Below, piece by piece: positions 53,267 to 64,000 of a DNA stretch of 64,000 bases. Every line of letters begins with the position of its first letter. The stretch's first letter is position 1. Origin of the DNA: Aphrocallistes beatrix (Eukaryota; Porifera; Hexactinellida; Sceptrulophora; Aphrocallistidae); the NCBI GenBank assembly GCA_963281255.1, contig OY725493.1, forward strand, positions 743,550-807,549, read 5' to 3'. Position numbers and translations under genes: made by a program. The notes below the pieces were generated by a model. It worked only from the letters and a program-made list of their open reading frames with translations, had not been told where the DNA came from and did not search any database.

Positions 53267-56247
53267 ATGACTTCCAGACCGATGGTAGGTGTGTACGGGG
53301 TGTCTGGGGACGCCCAGCAGAGAACGGGGCAGACCAGACTCCCGGGGGTGTTCTCTGCTCCAATCAGGAATGACATAATCTCGTTCGTCCACACGAATAT
53401 CTCCAAAAACCACAGACAACCGTACGCCGTGTCCAGGAAGGCCGGACACCAGACCAGCGCCGAGAGCTGGGGGACCGGTAGGGCTGTGGCCAGGATCCCC
53501 AGGGTGCGAGGAGGAGGAACGCACAGGTGAGGCATTCTATTTATATCACACTGGTTCTATAATTAGAATGGCGGATGTTTCTTTGAATGAAATTATTGAA
53601 TCCTCACTTCCTTGAACATCTACTCCAAGTTGTTATCTAGGAACGCGAAACGCTCTAGGATGGTTTTAAGCCCGAAAGTATGGAACTGAAAATTCAGAAT
53701 ATTACCCCATTTATATTTTTAGGATTTATTTATCGATTTAAGCGTATATAATTTATGGGTTTGAGACTTGGAGCCTATCTCTGGAATGGTGTATCCTACC
53801 CCGATACTCTTTTTCACTAATTTAAATCTGTTTTAATATAAATCTTATTGGCACAACTTCTTCAGATTCGCATAACTTTCCCATGAACCTGTATCTAGGT
53901 CCGGACAGGGCGCGTTCGGGAACATGTGTCGCGGAGGGAGGATGTTCGCCCCCACGCGTGTGTGGCGCAGGTGGAACAGGAAGGTGGCAGTGAACCAGAG
54001 GAGGTACGCCATCACCTCCGCCCTGGCCGCCTCTGGCCTCCCCGCCCTCGTGATGTCCCGCGGACACCGGATTCAGAAGATCCCGGAAGTTCCTCTCGTC
54101 GTCAGTGATGACGTAAGCGATTCTTCGTTGAAGATTTCATATCAGTCAATTACTACTATTATGTACTCTGTTTCCATTATGCTGTATAGTACAAGGCCGT
54201 AGTAACTAGCATTGGTTTATCTAGGATTTTCCAATCCTGCACTTTTTTGGAGGTGATAAAAGCTACATGGCACCCAAACAGTGGTTTATCTTGTAATTCC
54301 AATCGAATCACACTGCAAGCACCTTGGCTCCTCGGACGATACCAGGCTGGCACCTATAAGTGCCGACCGAGCACCTAGATAAACCCCTGGTCACTAGGTG
54401 TGAAGTGGTCCGGTTGAGACTAAGAAGTGTTCAGACTGGAACCACTCCGAACGTACAGAATGGTCCCTTTTGAGGCTAATTGGTCAAAAGTGGTCAGGTT
54501 GAAACCGGACCGGTGGCTACGGCCCTGTAGAAGGTCGAAGTTTTTGTCCAATATAATTCATAGGCTAGGCGACTAAGAACACGACTATTTTGTAATGGAG
54601 ATACTCTACTAATAAATCAATGTTTACAAAGCGACAAAAAAAGATGCACAAAAAACGATTTAGAATGTATCAGTATTTTAAAAAGCAGTTGTTCAAAGCG
54701 CAAAATATTTGCTCCAGCTCCTGCCTCAGTAAATTCTCGCGCTAGTGTGTACTTCAATGAGACTCTAATTCTGTCTATTTTACTACGAGTTAGTACAGTA
54801 GACATCTGGGTTTTTTGACACCCCATTTGCATGGAAAAATGTCAGAAAAACCCGATGTCGACTGTATTCAATTATCTGGAAATTTTGTCCAGTCTTTAAA
54901 CTGCTATTACTCATCCTATACGCATATTATCAATTTTTGAAGGTGCGAATGAGTCATACTCGAAGGTGGGATCCCAAGTTACCATTAACAATAACTAGCA
55001 ACAGCCCCATACTTCCATATGAGGAGCGAGCGAAATGCTCCCCTCTTGGTCATCACTGATAAAGGAGATTTAACCATGGATAACTGTGTTAGGTTCAGAA
55101 TATGGAGAAGACGAAGGAAGCAGTGAAACTGCTGAAAGGCCTGGGAGCTTACAGCGACGTGAACAAAGTTAAAGTCACCAAGACGATCCGTCCCGGGAAG
55201 GGAAAGGCGCGTAACAGACGGCACAGACAGAAGAAGGGACCCCTCATCATCTACCACAAGAACAAGGGAATCAGCCGTGCGTTCAGGAATCTTCCCGGAG
55301 TGGATATTCAGTCCGTGGACAGACTCAACCTGCTAGATCTAGCTCCAGGTGCTCTATTCTAATCACACGTCTGAGTATAATACGGACATCCTAGAATAGA
55401 AGCGGAGTTTTAGCCCATTTCCTGAAAAAATATTTAATAGTTTTCTACGAAATTAATCCTGTAAGTGATTTGGGAATGAATTTGATAATTTGAGATTAAT
55501 ACTCATTCTAAGCGCAAAAAAGTTTTAGCACATTTCAGAGGTGATTTTTTGGGAGGACACTCTTCGAGTATATATATATACAGTCGACTCCGCTTAATAG
55601 AGTCACATCGGTCAAGGAACATTTTTCCCCGATTAAGCGGATAACCCTATGAACCGAAAATATTTTGTATTAGCTTCTATGTGTGAGAGCTATTCCGGTC
55701 CTGCCAAAAGTGTCCCGATTAAGCGGTTGACCCGATTAACCAGTGGCCCTATTAAGCGGAGTCAATTATATATAGATACATTATATTCTGCTCGATTTGA
55801 AATTTCAAAGTATTTTTCAGATAATCTAAGACGCATCTTATTCTATGACTGAAGTTTAATGGAATTATGGCAGGTGCTCATGTCGGACGTTTCTGCATCT
55901 GGACTAAGTCAGCGTTCGAGAGGCTGGACAAGCTGTACGGGAATGGGAAGAAGAGAGCAGTGCTGAAGAAGGGATACCGACTCCCGCGTCCTATGATGAC
56001 GAACGCAGATCTGGGACGAATCATAAACTCGGACGAAATCCAGCGAGTCCTGAGACCCAAACGAATTCCTGTTAAGAGTCCCCGACTCAAGAAAAACCCT
56101 CTCAAGAACGACCTGACCATGTTCCGTCTGAATCCCTACGCGAAGACTCTGAAACGGAAATCTCTTCTCGCGAAGGAAAAGCAGAAAAAGTCGAAGGTAG
56201 CCGCCAAGAAGAAGCAGGTAGAGGAGAAGAAAGAGAAGAAAGATTAG
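53267..56247 (+). CDS. RPL4: Large ribosomal subunit protein L4 (uL4)
   Basis: Four exons join in frame: 53267-53526, 53899-54112, 55099-55348 and 55874-56247, giving 365 residues. All introns are GT-AG. Exon 1 has [16 protein letters not shown] and [20 protein letters not shown]; exon 2 [16 protein letters not shown] and [10 protein letters not shown]; exon 3 [21 protein letters not shown] and [14 protein letters not shown]; exon 4 [24 protein letters not shown] and RLNPYAKT. All are conserved in eukaryotic L4. The protein lines the exit tunnel of the 60S subunit. The C-terminal tail is Lys-rich and shorter than the vertebrate one. The ATG at 53267 begins [11 protein letters not shown], equivalent to the usual start. 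Intron 3 holds a MITE. I looked for the snoRNAs that vertebrates keep in RPL4 introns and found no convincing C/D box pair. Confidence 0.96.
55581..55768 (+). mobile_element. pogo-like MITE in RPL4 intron 3
   Basis: It starts CAGTCGACTCCGCTTAATAG and ends with a decayed complement (attaagcggagtcaatta). Its interior (gaaaatattttgtattagct, tgtgtgagagctattccggt) matches the element at 63876, so the two are one family. Confidence 0.8.
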
Positions 56248-58177
56248 TTAGAGAACTTAGAGTCATTAGTTTGTATGTTAGGCCGTAGCAATGTTAGGTA
56301 ATTGTTAGATCTGTGATGGATTTAAATGGTTAGATAATTCGGGATACTTTATTCGTTGAGAGTTCCGCTAGGAAGATATAACATCTGTCTGATCTGAACT
56401 CTAAACATGGTAGATTAGTTGATTGTTAATCTGATGAGCTTGATATTCGAGTATTAACTAAGACTACCGAAATGTACCACAGTGGTACGACTTTATGGCT
56501 TCTTTCCTATTGAAAATGGCTGGAGACATCCGCGATATCGCGACTTTTCGGTAATCTAAGGTTAAACCTCCGGATGGCTTGGGGGTTTTTTTCTATTTCT
56601 AGTAAATACCCCGAGTTTTTATGGCTTCCCCGCCCAAAATGGCTTAAACCGGAAATGACGCGACACATTCCAGGGGCAACGGAGGATAACTATCATATCA
56701 TATATATAAATCTTAAAACCCAATTTGGACTAGGGATTTGGCTAACTCATTTCCGGTTAAGTCATTTTAACTGGGGAAACCCTAAAAGTGTATATTCTAT
56801 AAATAGATTTGACCCCTAGGCAAAATCAAGTATTTAACTGCTACGTCACACTTCTGAAATTAATTTGTTAAATGTTTCCAGTAAGAAAGGAATTCAATTC
56901 ACATTTTCACATTCCTAGATTCCCACAAGTGGGAATTCATATCAACTGAACTTTTAGTATTGTAAAATGAATATTCGAGAGTTTTACCGAGTAGCATACA
57001 TCTCTACTCTCTACTGAACTCTCCGTTTCTAGCAAGGTAGTTGGAAGAGTGAGACAATTATTCTGTCAAAACCCCTCGGATGCTTGCATACACCTCCAGA
57101 CACGACTCTCTATTTTAAGTTCAGACCAGTTTGTACATTATGGGAACATTATATTTAAGTTGATTCCCGTTGGTCCTGTCAACCAGAGGACTAGAAACTT
57201 GTCCTTCTTATCCAAAATTCGTATTAACTGGAATTATTTGTGTTGTTTTCCTAAGAGTTTCTCTCTCTCCATCCATCGTTTCTGACTATTCGCGTATCTA
57301 ATTTGTCATATGTTGAACTTCTGTTGTTGTTGCCTAATATGTCTCATTAACTGTACATCGTGATGAGTTTACTCGCAATGATTCTATGCAAGGTTGTGTC
57401 AAACTCAATGATTTGAATTATTTTTTTGTAATATTGCATCTGATCATTTACATAAAACACACCAGATCAATCAATTCAATCATTTGTGCTTATTCAAATC
57501 GTTCAGCTCATTCATTTTAATCATTCAATTAAATTCAAATCAATCAATTCAACTCAATTCAATTCAATTCAAATCAATTCAATTCAAATCAAATCAATTC
57601 AAATCAATTCAATTCAAATCAAATCAAATCAATTCAATTCAATTCAATTAATTTAAATGAAATTAAAGATCATTCAGATCATTTTATTTCATCCAATGAC
57701 AACATTCAGATCAATCAACTCAATCATTTCTTATTAACCAACTCAATCAAATCAAATCAAAAAATGAAGTTTTTTTCAAATCAAATTGATTTGACTCAAC
57801 CTTGATTCTATGCCAAAATGAGGCTTGAGATTTCTAATTGGAATTCTATATTGTCCTTCGAATGCTAGGATCTAATAAAAAATCATTTAAACCTTTAGTA
57901 ATTTGTGTTGAGGGATGGCTGCATATTGTAGTGCTGTAAGGAATAGAATCAATTCCATTCTTGTCTGACACTACGGCATTGTAGCAAGCTACGACTTATC
58001 GTACTGTGTATCAGCAGTACAGAAGTGTGCTTGCTACTCTGGACTCTCCGCACAACACAAAGTCAACCTCATAACAATATACCCGATATGGGCAGTTTAT
58101 AATACGGTACAAAGTTAAGTCTACACATGTTGGTTGGTACAAATTGGTAGATATTAACTATTGGATCAAGTTTATTT
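56248..58177. other. Intergenic RPL4-USB1, with AATTC/AAATC microsatellite
   Basis: Bases 57530-57660 are pentanucleotide repeats of aattc and aaatc, with more diffuse versions on either side. The open frame at 57049-57285 has no recognisable features and I do not call it. No gene. Confidence 0.55.
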
Positions 58178-58963
58178 ATGAAATCTAAATTTAGTAACGA
58201 TAAACAGAAACGGTCCAAGAGGATCGTTGGATACTCAAGTGAGTCCAGCGATGACGAACCCAAGCCGGATAAAAAGCTAAAAATAGACACACCCCAGCTG
58301 TCCCTCCCACTTTCCATTACTAAAATGTTCGAGGAGCGAGAAACGAAAGATGATTCGTCACTGCACGAGGGACGCAGGCGCTTGTTCCCACACGTGAGGG
58401 GGAACTGGGTCAGCTACGTCCACGTACGTCCAGATTCCACAGAGCAGCTAGAACTAGCAGCCAAAGCTGTGGTGAAGGAGTTCAGTCTCTGTGGAATAGA
58501 ATTGAAACCTCAAAATGAGTTCCATATAAGCCTATCTCGTACCCTCCCCATTCCTCACCACTGGATTAACCCTATACTCAACTCCCTGAGTAAACTAGCG
58601 GACAGCTGTCCTTCTTTCTCTGTCAGCTTCGGGGCTCTCAAACTGCTGTCCAATGAGGACAGAAGCAGGAGCTTCGTAGTTCTAGAAATAGACCTGGGAC
58701 AGCTAAAATTAGAATCACTCGTGTCAGGCATTGATAGCATCCTGGCAGGTTATAAGCTCCCTCAGTTCTATAGGCCTATTTCCCTCCACGCCAGCATCGC
58801 ATGGGGAGTGGGGGACCTGTCGAAGGAGAAAACTGTGTCTGCTCTAGACAAGGTTTGGACTAGGGATGTGTCTCAGATATTTGATGGTTTATGTTTCGAT
58901 ATAGATTGCTTGTGTTTTAAAACTGGTCACAAATTGTATAATTATCCTTTCAAAAGAAAATAA
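58178..58963 (+). CDS. USB1: U6 snRNA phosphodiesterase USB1
   Basis: A single exon encodes 261 residues, the usual length for USB1. After a charged, low-complexity N-terminus, FPHVRGNWVSYVHV (70-83) matches the conserved FPHxRGNWxxHVY start of the domain. The two catalytic HxS motifs of the 2H phosphoesterase fold are present as HIS (116-118, EFHISLSRT) and HAS (204-206, LHASIAWGVG). The C-terminus KTGHKLYNYPFK matches the KTGNKxxxxPL end of the family. The enzyme trims the 3' end of U6 snRNA and leaves a blocked end, in the nucleus. It stands alone between RPL4 and FAF1 on the same strand. Confidence 0.92.
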   Translation: MKSKFSNDKQKRSKRIVGYSSESSDDEPKPDKKLKIDTPQLSLPLSITKMFEERETKDDSSLHEGRRRLFPHVRGNWVSYVHVRPDSTEQLELAAKAVVKEFSLCGIELKPQNEFHISLSRTLPIPHHWINPILNSLSKLADSCPSFSVSFGALKLLSNEDRSRSFVVLEIDLGQLKLESLVSGIDSILAGYKLPQFYRPISLHASIAWGVGDLSKEKTVSALDKVWTRDVSQIFDGLCFDIDCLCFKTGHKLYNYPFKRK

Positions 58964-59488
58964 TGGATTATATTTTGATTTCGTTTGTTTGTTTGTTTGT
59001 TTGTTTGTTTGTTTGTTGCATTTGACTAGGTTTATAGTACAAATTTGCATTTCAATGAAATCTCATATAAACACCAGTATACGTAATTTCGAATATTTTC
59101 ACACCTTAATTAACATCACGTAATTATATTGGAGTAGTTACTCGAATGTGGAATTCTATTTCGCATTTAGTATAATGCAATATACTTATTCGAATTGACT
59201 GTGTGGCTATCATATTAACGTTTTATTTCACTTCTGTATGATATTCTTAAAATAGAACAATAGTCCATCAGCAGATCTTTCTAGAAAAAAGTTGATCACA
59301 TTCTAAATATAGGTATAATTAACACGTATAGGAATATGTGGAGTATTATTCCTATACATATAAAATTATACACAAATAGATAGGTTGATAAAATGCGAAT
59401 AATAACTCGATTCCGGTTAGTGCGGTCATCATAAGGATTACTATTTATACCAAATCTTAGCTTGGTGGATTCTGCTAAGGCTGATAGA
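58964..59488. other. Intergenic USB1-FAF1
   Basis: (GTTT)n at 58983-59016, then AT-rich sequence. The aaatcttag at 59451-59459 may be a splice acceptor of a 5' untranslated exon for FAF1. No gene. Confidence 0.45.
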
Positions 59489-62400
59489 ATGGCAGTAGAG
59501 GACAGGGACACCATGCTCGCTCTCTTCCAGGCAGCCACTGGGATTGAGAAGATTGAGGATGCATTCTCGACGCTGGAAGAAGTGAATTGGGACCTGGAAA
59601 AGGCTCTGGAAGTATTTTCTCCCAGCACTCCCGCTTATAACCCTCCCTCCAACTCATCTCCTCCCCCACTACCCCAGAGGGTTATCCGCAGTGAGGATGA
59701 GATAGGCGCTACGCCCATCCATTCCAACTACTTCTCAACTTCCTATCCGATCGAGGTGACTCAACTGTTTATTTCTCTCCATAATAATAATAATAATAAG
59801 TCCTCTTAGATAACTATGATAGTGAGGTTGCGGTGTTCAACCAATCATATGCTAACCTCTGAGAATTCATTGTGGAACTGAAACTGTTCTATTTATAGAA
59901 TCGAGTTATTCTAAGTATAATTCTAGGTTACTGTGAGCTATGAGGGGAACCTACAGAACTTGAGTGTGTACTCGTCTAAGAAGATATCAGATTTAAAGAC
60001 AGAAGTCTGTGTGAGGTTCAACATTCCTTCGACACATCTTCAACTCAGCAACTGGGGCATGACAGTCAATGATGAGATGACACTGGGGGATGTATGTTCT
60101 GGCAGTTTCCCCGCTCTCTCGCTCATCGCTGAGAGGAAGCAGGATGAGAACAGAGTCGTCTGTCTGCTCATCACCAGTCCCAAAGGTGCAGAGGAGATCA
60201 GCTTCTCTGTCAAGAAGACTATCACTGAACTGAAGCAGGTAATGACATCTCCGTCATAATACACTGCTAACATCAACCAATAGCATCAGCTGATGTAACG
60301 TTGCATCATGATTATGTCAAATACAAACTAGCATATGCATAGGCGGTAAAAGTAAGTTTTTTTGACCATCGTTTTTGTCTCCTAGGCTGTGAAATTTATT
60401 GGACAAAAAAATGCCTCCACCAGCAAATGTTTGCATAGAAAACCCCTAACTTTAAAGTAATAACATGTGAACTACACAGTACCCAGTTGAGAACTTCTCA
60501 ACTCAAATAGCCATTCTCATCTAAACATGTATAACCTCGACCACTTTGTGCCATAAATCACCATCAAATATAATGGCAGCGATTCTGTGGCGTAACATCA
60601 AACTGAGATATGATAAAAGCGGGACGCAGCGTTGAATTTCGCGGGACATAACGGGACGCAATAGAAAAGTATTATACATATAATTTAAAAAACTCGAGAC
60701 ATAATGGAGAAATTTCATGTAAAAGCGGGAGAGTTGCTCAAGTATTCTTTGTAAGGGAGAGAACACGTTATCACCTCAGTACGCTATTATCCATGGTTAC
60801 AGGCTAGAACACGTTATCACCTCATTACGCTATTATCCCTTGTTACAGGCTAGAACACGTTATCACCTCAGTACGCTATTATCCCTTGTTACAGGCTAGA
60901 ACACGTTATCACCTCAGTACGCTATTATCCATGGTTACAGGCTAGAACACGTTATCACCTCAGTACGCTATTATCCCTTGTTACAGGCTAGAACACGTTA
61001 TCACCTCAGTACGCTATTATCCCTTGTTACAGGCTAGAACACGTTATCACCTCATTACGCTATTATCCCTTGTTACAGGCTAGAACACGTTATCACCTCA
61101 GTACGCTATTATCCCTTGTTACAGGCTAGAACACGTTATCACCTCAGTACGCTATTATCCCTTGTTACAGGCTAGAACACGTCATCACCTCAGTACGCTA
61201 TTATCCCTTGTTACAGGCTAGAACACGTTATCACCTCAGTACGCTATTATCCCTTGTTACAGGCTAGAACACGTTATCACCTCAGTACGCTATTATCCCT
61301 TGTTACAGGCTAGAACACGTTATCACCTCAGTACGCTATTATCCCTTGTTACAGGCTAGAACACGTTATCACCTCAGTACGCTATTATCCCTTGTTACAG
61401 GCTAGAACACGTTATCACCTCAGTACGCTATTATCCCTTGTTACAGGCTAGAACACGTTATCACCTCAGTACGCTATTATCCCTTGTTACAGGCTAGAAC
61501 ACGTTATCACCTCAGTACGCTATTATCCCTTGTTACAGGCTAGAACACGTTATCACCTCAGTACGCTATTATCCCTTGTTACAGGCTAGAACACGTTATC
61601 ACCTCAGTACGCTATTATCCCTTGTTACAGGCTAGAACACGTCATCACCTCAGTACGCTATTATCCCTGGTTACAGGTTAGAACACGTCATCACCTCAGC
61701 ACGCTATTATCCCTGGTTACAGGTTAGAACACGTCATCACCTCAGCACGCTATTATCCATGGTTACAACTCGTCTTGTAGCATGTCGCGGAGATGACTGG
61801 GATAGCCATGAAGGATCAAGCCTGGAGCGGACTTCCCGTGGGTGCAACGGACCTCACGGTGATCAGGAACGCCGGGTTCATGAACCCCGTGCACTCCCTC
61901 TCCGTCATCTCCAAGAAGCAGGCCAAACCAGACAATCCCGTCCCCACTTCCAACCAGGATTCAGATCTGTGCACCGACTCGATGGACACTCAGGTATGCA
62001 TTAGACTGAACGGACAAACTCTCAGTATTTATACTGGACGCTGCCAATCAGCTGGTACTTGATCGCTCTGAATCCACTCGTACCACCCTGACAACCGACT
62101 AGTGTATAGGAATTTGGAATAGTATCGAGTTCATTTAATTAACCTGAGTTCGCTGAGATCCATTCCCCGCCTAAAATGACTAAATCGGGAAGAGTTAACA
62201 AATCCGTAGTCCATTTTCATAAAATATTCGCACCATTTGAGACCTAAATATGATATAAAATGTGTCCCCTGTGTGCCAATGGTGGTTACTGTACCCAATC
62301 TCTCTCCAGATGTCTGTGCAGGAGTCCACGGACGCTTACTCTGACTATTCTGACTCAGAGCCTGAGATAGACCTGATAGACGATTTGGACGATGTCCCTA

Positions 62401-63416
62401 GGGACAACTTCCGAGACCCCATGATCCCTGAGCACTGCATCGACCAATCAGAAGCTCTGGCTCTGTTCAGTGAGAACTTCGAGCGTCGCTATGGGCCTAC
62501 ACATCCGATCTTCTTCTGCGGATCCATGCAGGAAGTGATCAACCAATCGACTAAAGGGGAATTTAACGATAGGAGGCCTGTGGCTGTATACCTCCATCAC
62601 GATAGGAGTATTTCTTCGAACATTTTCTGTCAGCGCACACTGTGCAACGGAGACATAGCCAACTATCTATCTGCCAACTACCTCACCTGGGCGTGGGACA
62701 TGACCATGCCGACCAACACCACACGGTTCCTGGACAACATCTCCCTCAACTTCGGAGAGGAGGTGAGAAATCAGCTGAGCGCGATCGGCCCCTCCAACTT
62801 CCCTCTCCTCCTCATCTTCCAGAAGAAGCCCGGCGCTCAGCTGGAGATCGCCACCATGATAACCATCGACACCGCCACGGGCGAGGCCATGAGCATCCTG
62901 GCCGCCGGGTTCGAGCAGCACCTGGCCCTGATCGACGAGCTGAGGAGCGCCGAGGAAGCGCGCTTGGACCGAGAGCGGATCAAGGAGGAACAAGACACGG
63001 CGTACCTGGCTTCCAAGGAGAGGGACAGAGAGATTATGAAGGAGAAGGAGAAGGAGCATCTGCAGAGGATTCACTCTGCGGAGTTCAAACTCCGCGAAAA
63101 AGCGATGGCGCAAGATTCTCAGGACAAAGCCGCGCGGGATTTACCTGACGAACCGGTAAAGGGTCCCGGCACCACGACGATTCGATTCCGGTTTCCTTCC
63201 GGTGAGATAGTGAACCGGAGGTTCCTGCACTCAGACATGGTGGGGATTCTCTTCACGTTTGCTCACGCGAAGGGTTTCCCGCCCAACCGACACAGAATCA
63301 TTCTTAACTTCCCTAAAAAGGATCTGAGAGATGTCCCTAGCAACACCAGTCTTAAGGAATGTGGTCTTGTTCCACAGGCACTGGTGTATGTGGAGGAGGA
63401 CTTTGATGAGAGTTAG
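59489..63416 (+). CDS. FAF1: FAS-associated factor 1 (UBA-UBL-UAS-UBX protein)
   Basis: Four exons, all phase 0: 59489-59755, 59927-60238, 61781-61993 and 62310-63416, total 632 residues (human about 650). The order is a UBA domain (MLALFQAATGIEKIEDAF, NWDLEKAL), a Pro-rich linker, a first ubiquitin-like domain from about 90 and a second across the exon 2/3 junction (KKTITELKQ|HVAEMTGI). Then comes an acidic stretch (YSDYSDSEPEIDLIDD), the UAS thioredoxin-like domain (FSENFERRYGPTHPIFF, VYLHHD, NYLTWAWDMT), a long charged coiled coil with RIKEEQDTAYLASKERDRE, and a C-terminal UBX domain (TTIRFRFPSGEIVNRRF). FAF1 is an adaptor that brings ubiquitinated substrates to p97/VCP. I chose ATG 59489 because the UBA begins there. 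Intron 3 holds a minisatellite. Confidence 0.93.
60605..60740. repeat. Interspersed gcgggacgcagcgttgaa repeat in FAF1 intron 3
   Basis: tgataaaagcgggacgcagc and gggacataacgggacgcaat are shared with 16530-16720, 17100-17160 and 15345-15440 (inverted). Confidence 0.6.
60757..61768. repeat. 46-bp minisatellite in FAF1 intron 3, about 22 copies
   Basis: The unit is gctagaacacgttatcacct, then cagtacgctattatcccttg, then ttacag, 46 bp, nearly perfect. The last units (cacgtcatc, tcagcacgc) diverge. It ends 12 bases before the exon 3 acceptor, and each unit carries an acceptor-like ttgttacag|gc. Confidence 0.95.
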
Positions 63417-63875
63417 CATTGTTTGTTTATCAATGTGTTGTTGACAGATGTGTTTATTGTGTTTGTTTAATACTATCATGCTGTATACTAGGAATATGGT
63501 CTACTTTACTTCTGTACAGAATCAGTCTCACTAACCTCTCTCATTCACCTAACGAATTGGTTGGAGAATAGGAATTCATTTAATTTTTGTTCCTACCCTA
63601 TACACGTGAAAACGTTCATTTCGATATCACAACTCTAGATAATGTGTATTCTCACATTCTTAGGATAACGCGATATTTTATGTTGTGTCAACAGTCTGAG
63701 AATGTGAGAGTACACTCGTCTCGTTTGTGTGGGCTTTTGCACTAATTTGTTATGATGGATCTAGTTACGAAGTTTAATATTGCTCATGATGAAGTCATCA
63801 TGATAACGTCAGCTTATTATTGTAGAATCATCAGGGTCTAAAGAGAAAAATAGACGTATTTCACTTTATTTAGTA
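63417..63875. other. 3' flank of FAF1
   Basis: No gene recognised in this AT-rich stretch. Confidence 0.5.
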
Positions 63876-64000
63876 CAGTCGGCTCCCCTTAATAGGGTCG
63901 CATTCTTCAGAGGACATTTTGCCCCGATTAAGCAGAGAACGCTATTAACCGAAAATATTTTGTATTAACTTCTATGTGTGAGAGCTATTCCGGTTCTGCC
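63876..64000 (+). mobile_element. pogo-like MITE, cut by the window end
   Basis: It starts after TA with CAGTCGGCTCCCCTTAATAG. From about 63945 on it matches the RPL4-intron element (aaccgaaaatattttgtatt). Confidence 0.8.

Noticed and set aside
53822-54202. Separate minus- and plus-frame proteins opposite RPL4 exon 2
   Set aside because: They are shadow frames of RPL4 exon 2, which joins neighbouring exons in frame.
54113-55098. Intronic C/D snoRNA in RPL4
   Set aside because: TGATGA-like words occur near 54106 and, inverted, near 55055, but no paired D box or terminal stem was found.
57049-57285. 78-codon open frame downstream of RPL4
   Set aside because: No homology, start context or splice support; composition is like the surrounding non-coding DNA.

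Overview
The window is nuclear DNA from an invertebrate animal. Its host genes are split by short introns (RPL4, FAF1), and it carries a laminin alpha-type LN/LE sequence, a PCTAIRE-class CDK and AIG1-type GTPases. It is AT-rich and full of DNA transposons, foldback repeats and minisatellites. The species cannot be named from the sequence; a repeat-rich non-vertebrate metazoan is as far as I would go.

0-18 kb (minus strand): exons of a laminin alpha-like gene lie at 17.75-15.56 kb (signal peptide plus LN domain) and at 205-14 (first laminin EGF repeat). If they are one gene, its large intron holds a same-strand tandem array of sugar-transporter-like MFS genes: one intact copy (6646-7959) and several broken ones, together with hAT and pogo-like MITEs, a GIY-YIG retroelement remnant, a tRNA-like SINE and a 66-bp minisatellite.

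18.17-24.85 kb: a complete foldback transposon. A 9-bp target duplication brackets long inverted arms built from 185-bp tandem units. Inside is an intact two-exon gene (1041 aa) joining a MULE-like transposase to an OTU cysteine-protease domain. The plan resembles Drosophila FB-NOF.

27.8-38.4 kb: a second cluster of the same MFS family with three intact copies and one frameshifted copy. The last two copies form a 4.4-kb palindrome. The paralogs differ mainly around TM4-TM5, where sugar porters bind substrate.

40.3-52 kb: a single-exon PCTAIRE kinase, then three tandem minus-strand genes that each fuse an AIG1/GIMAP-like GTPase, a coiled coil, a Hedgehog/intein-type Hint domain and an unrecognised C-terminal region of about 285 residues. 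From the Hint domain onward the three proteins are nearly identical, while the GTPase heads differ. This is the most unusual gene system in the window.

53-64 kb: conserved housekeeping genes on the plus strand: RPL4 (4 exons, 365 aa), USB1 (single exon) and FAF1 (4 exons, 632 aa, with a 46-bp minisatellite ending near an intron acceptor). MITEs sit in or beside these genes.
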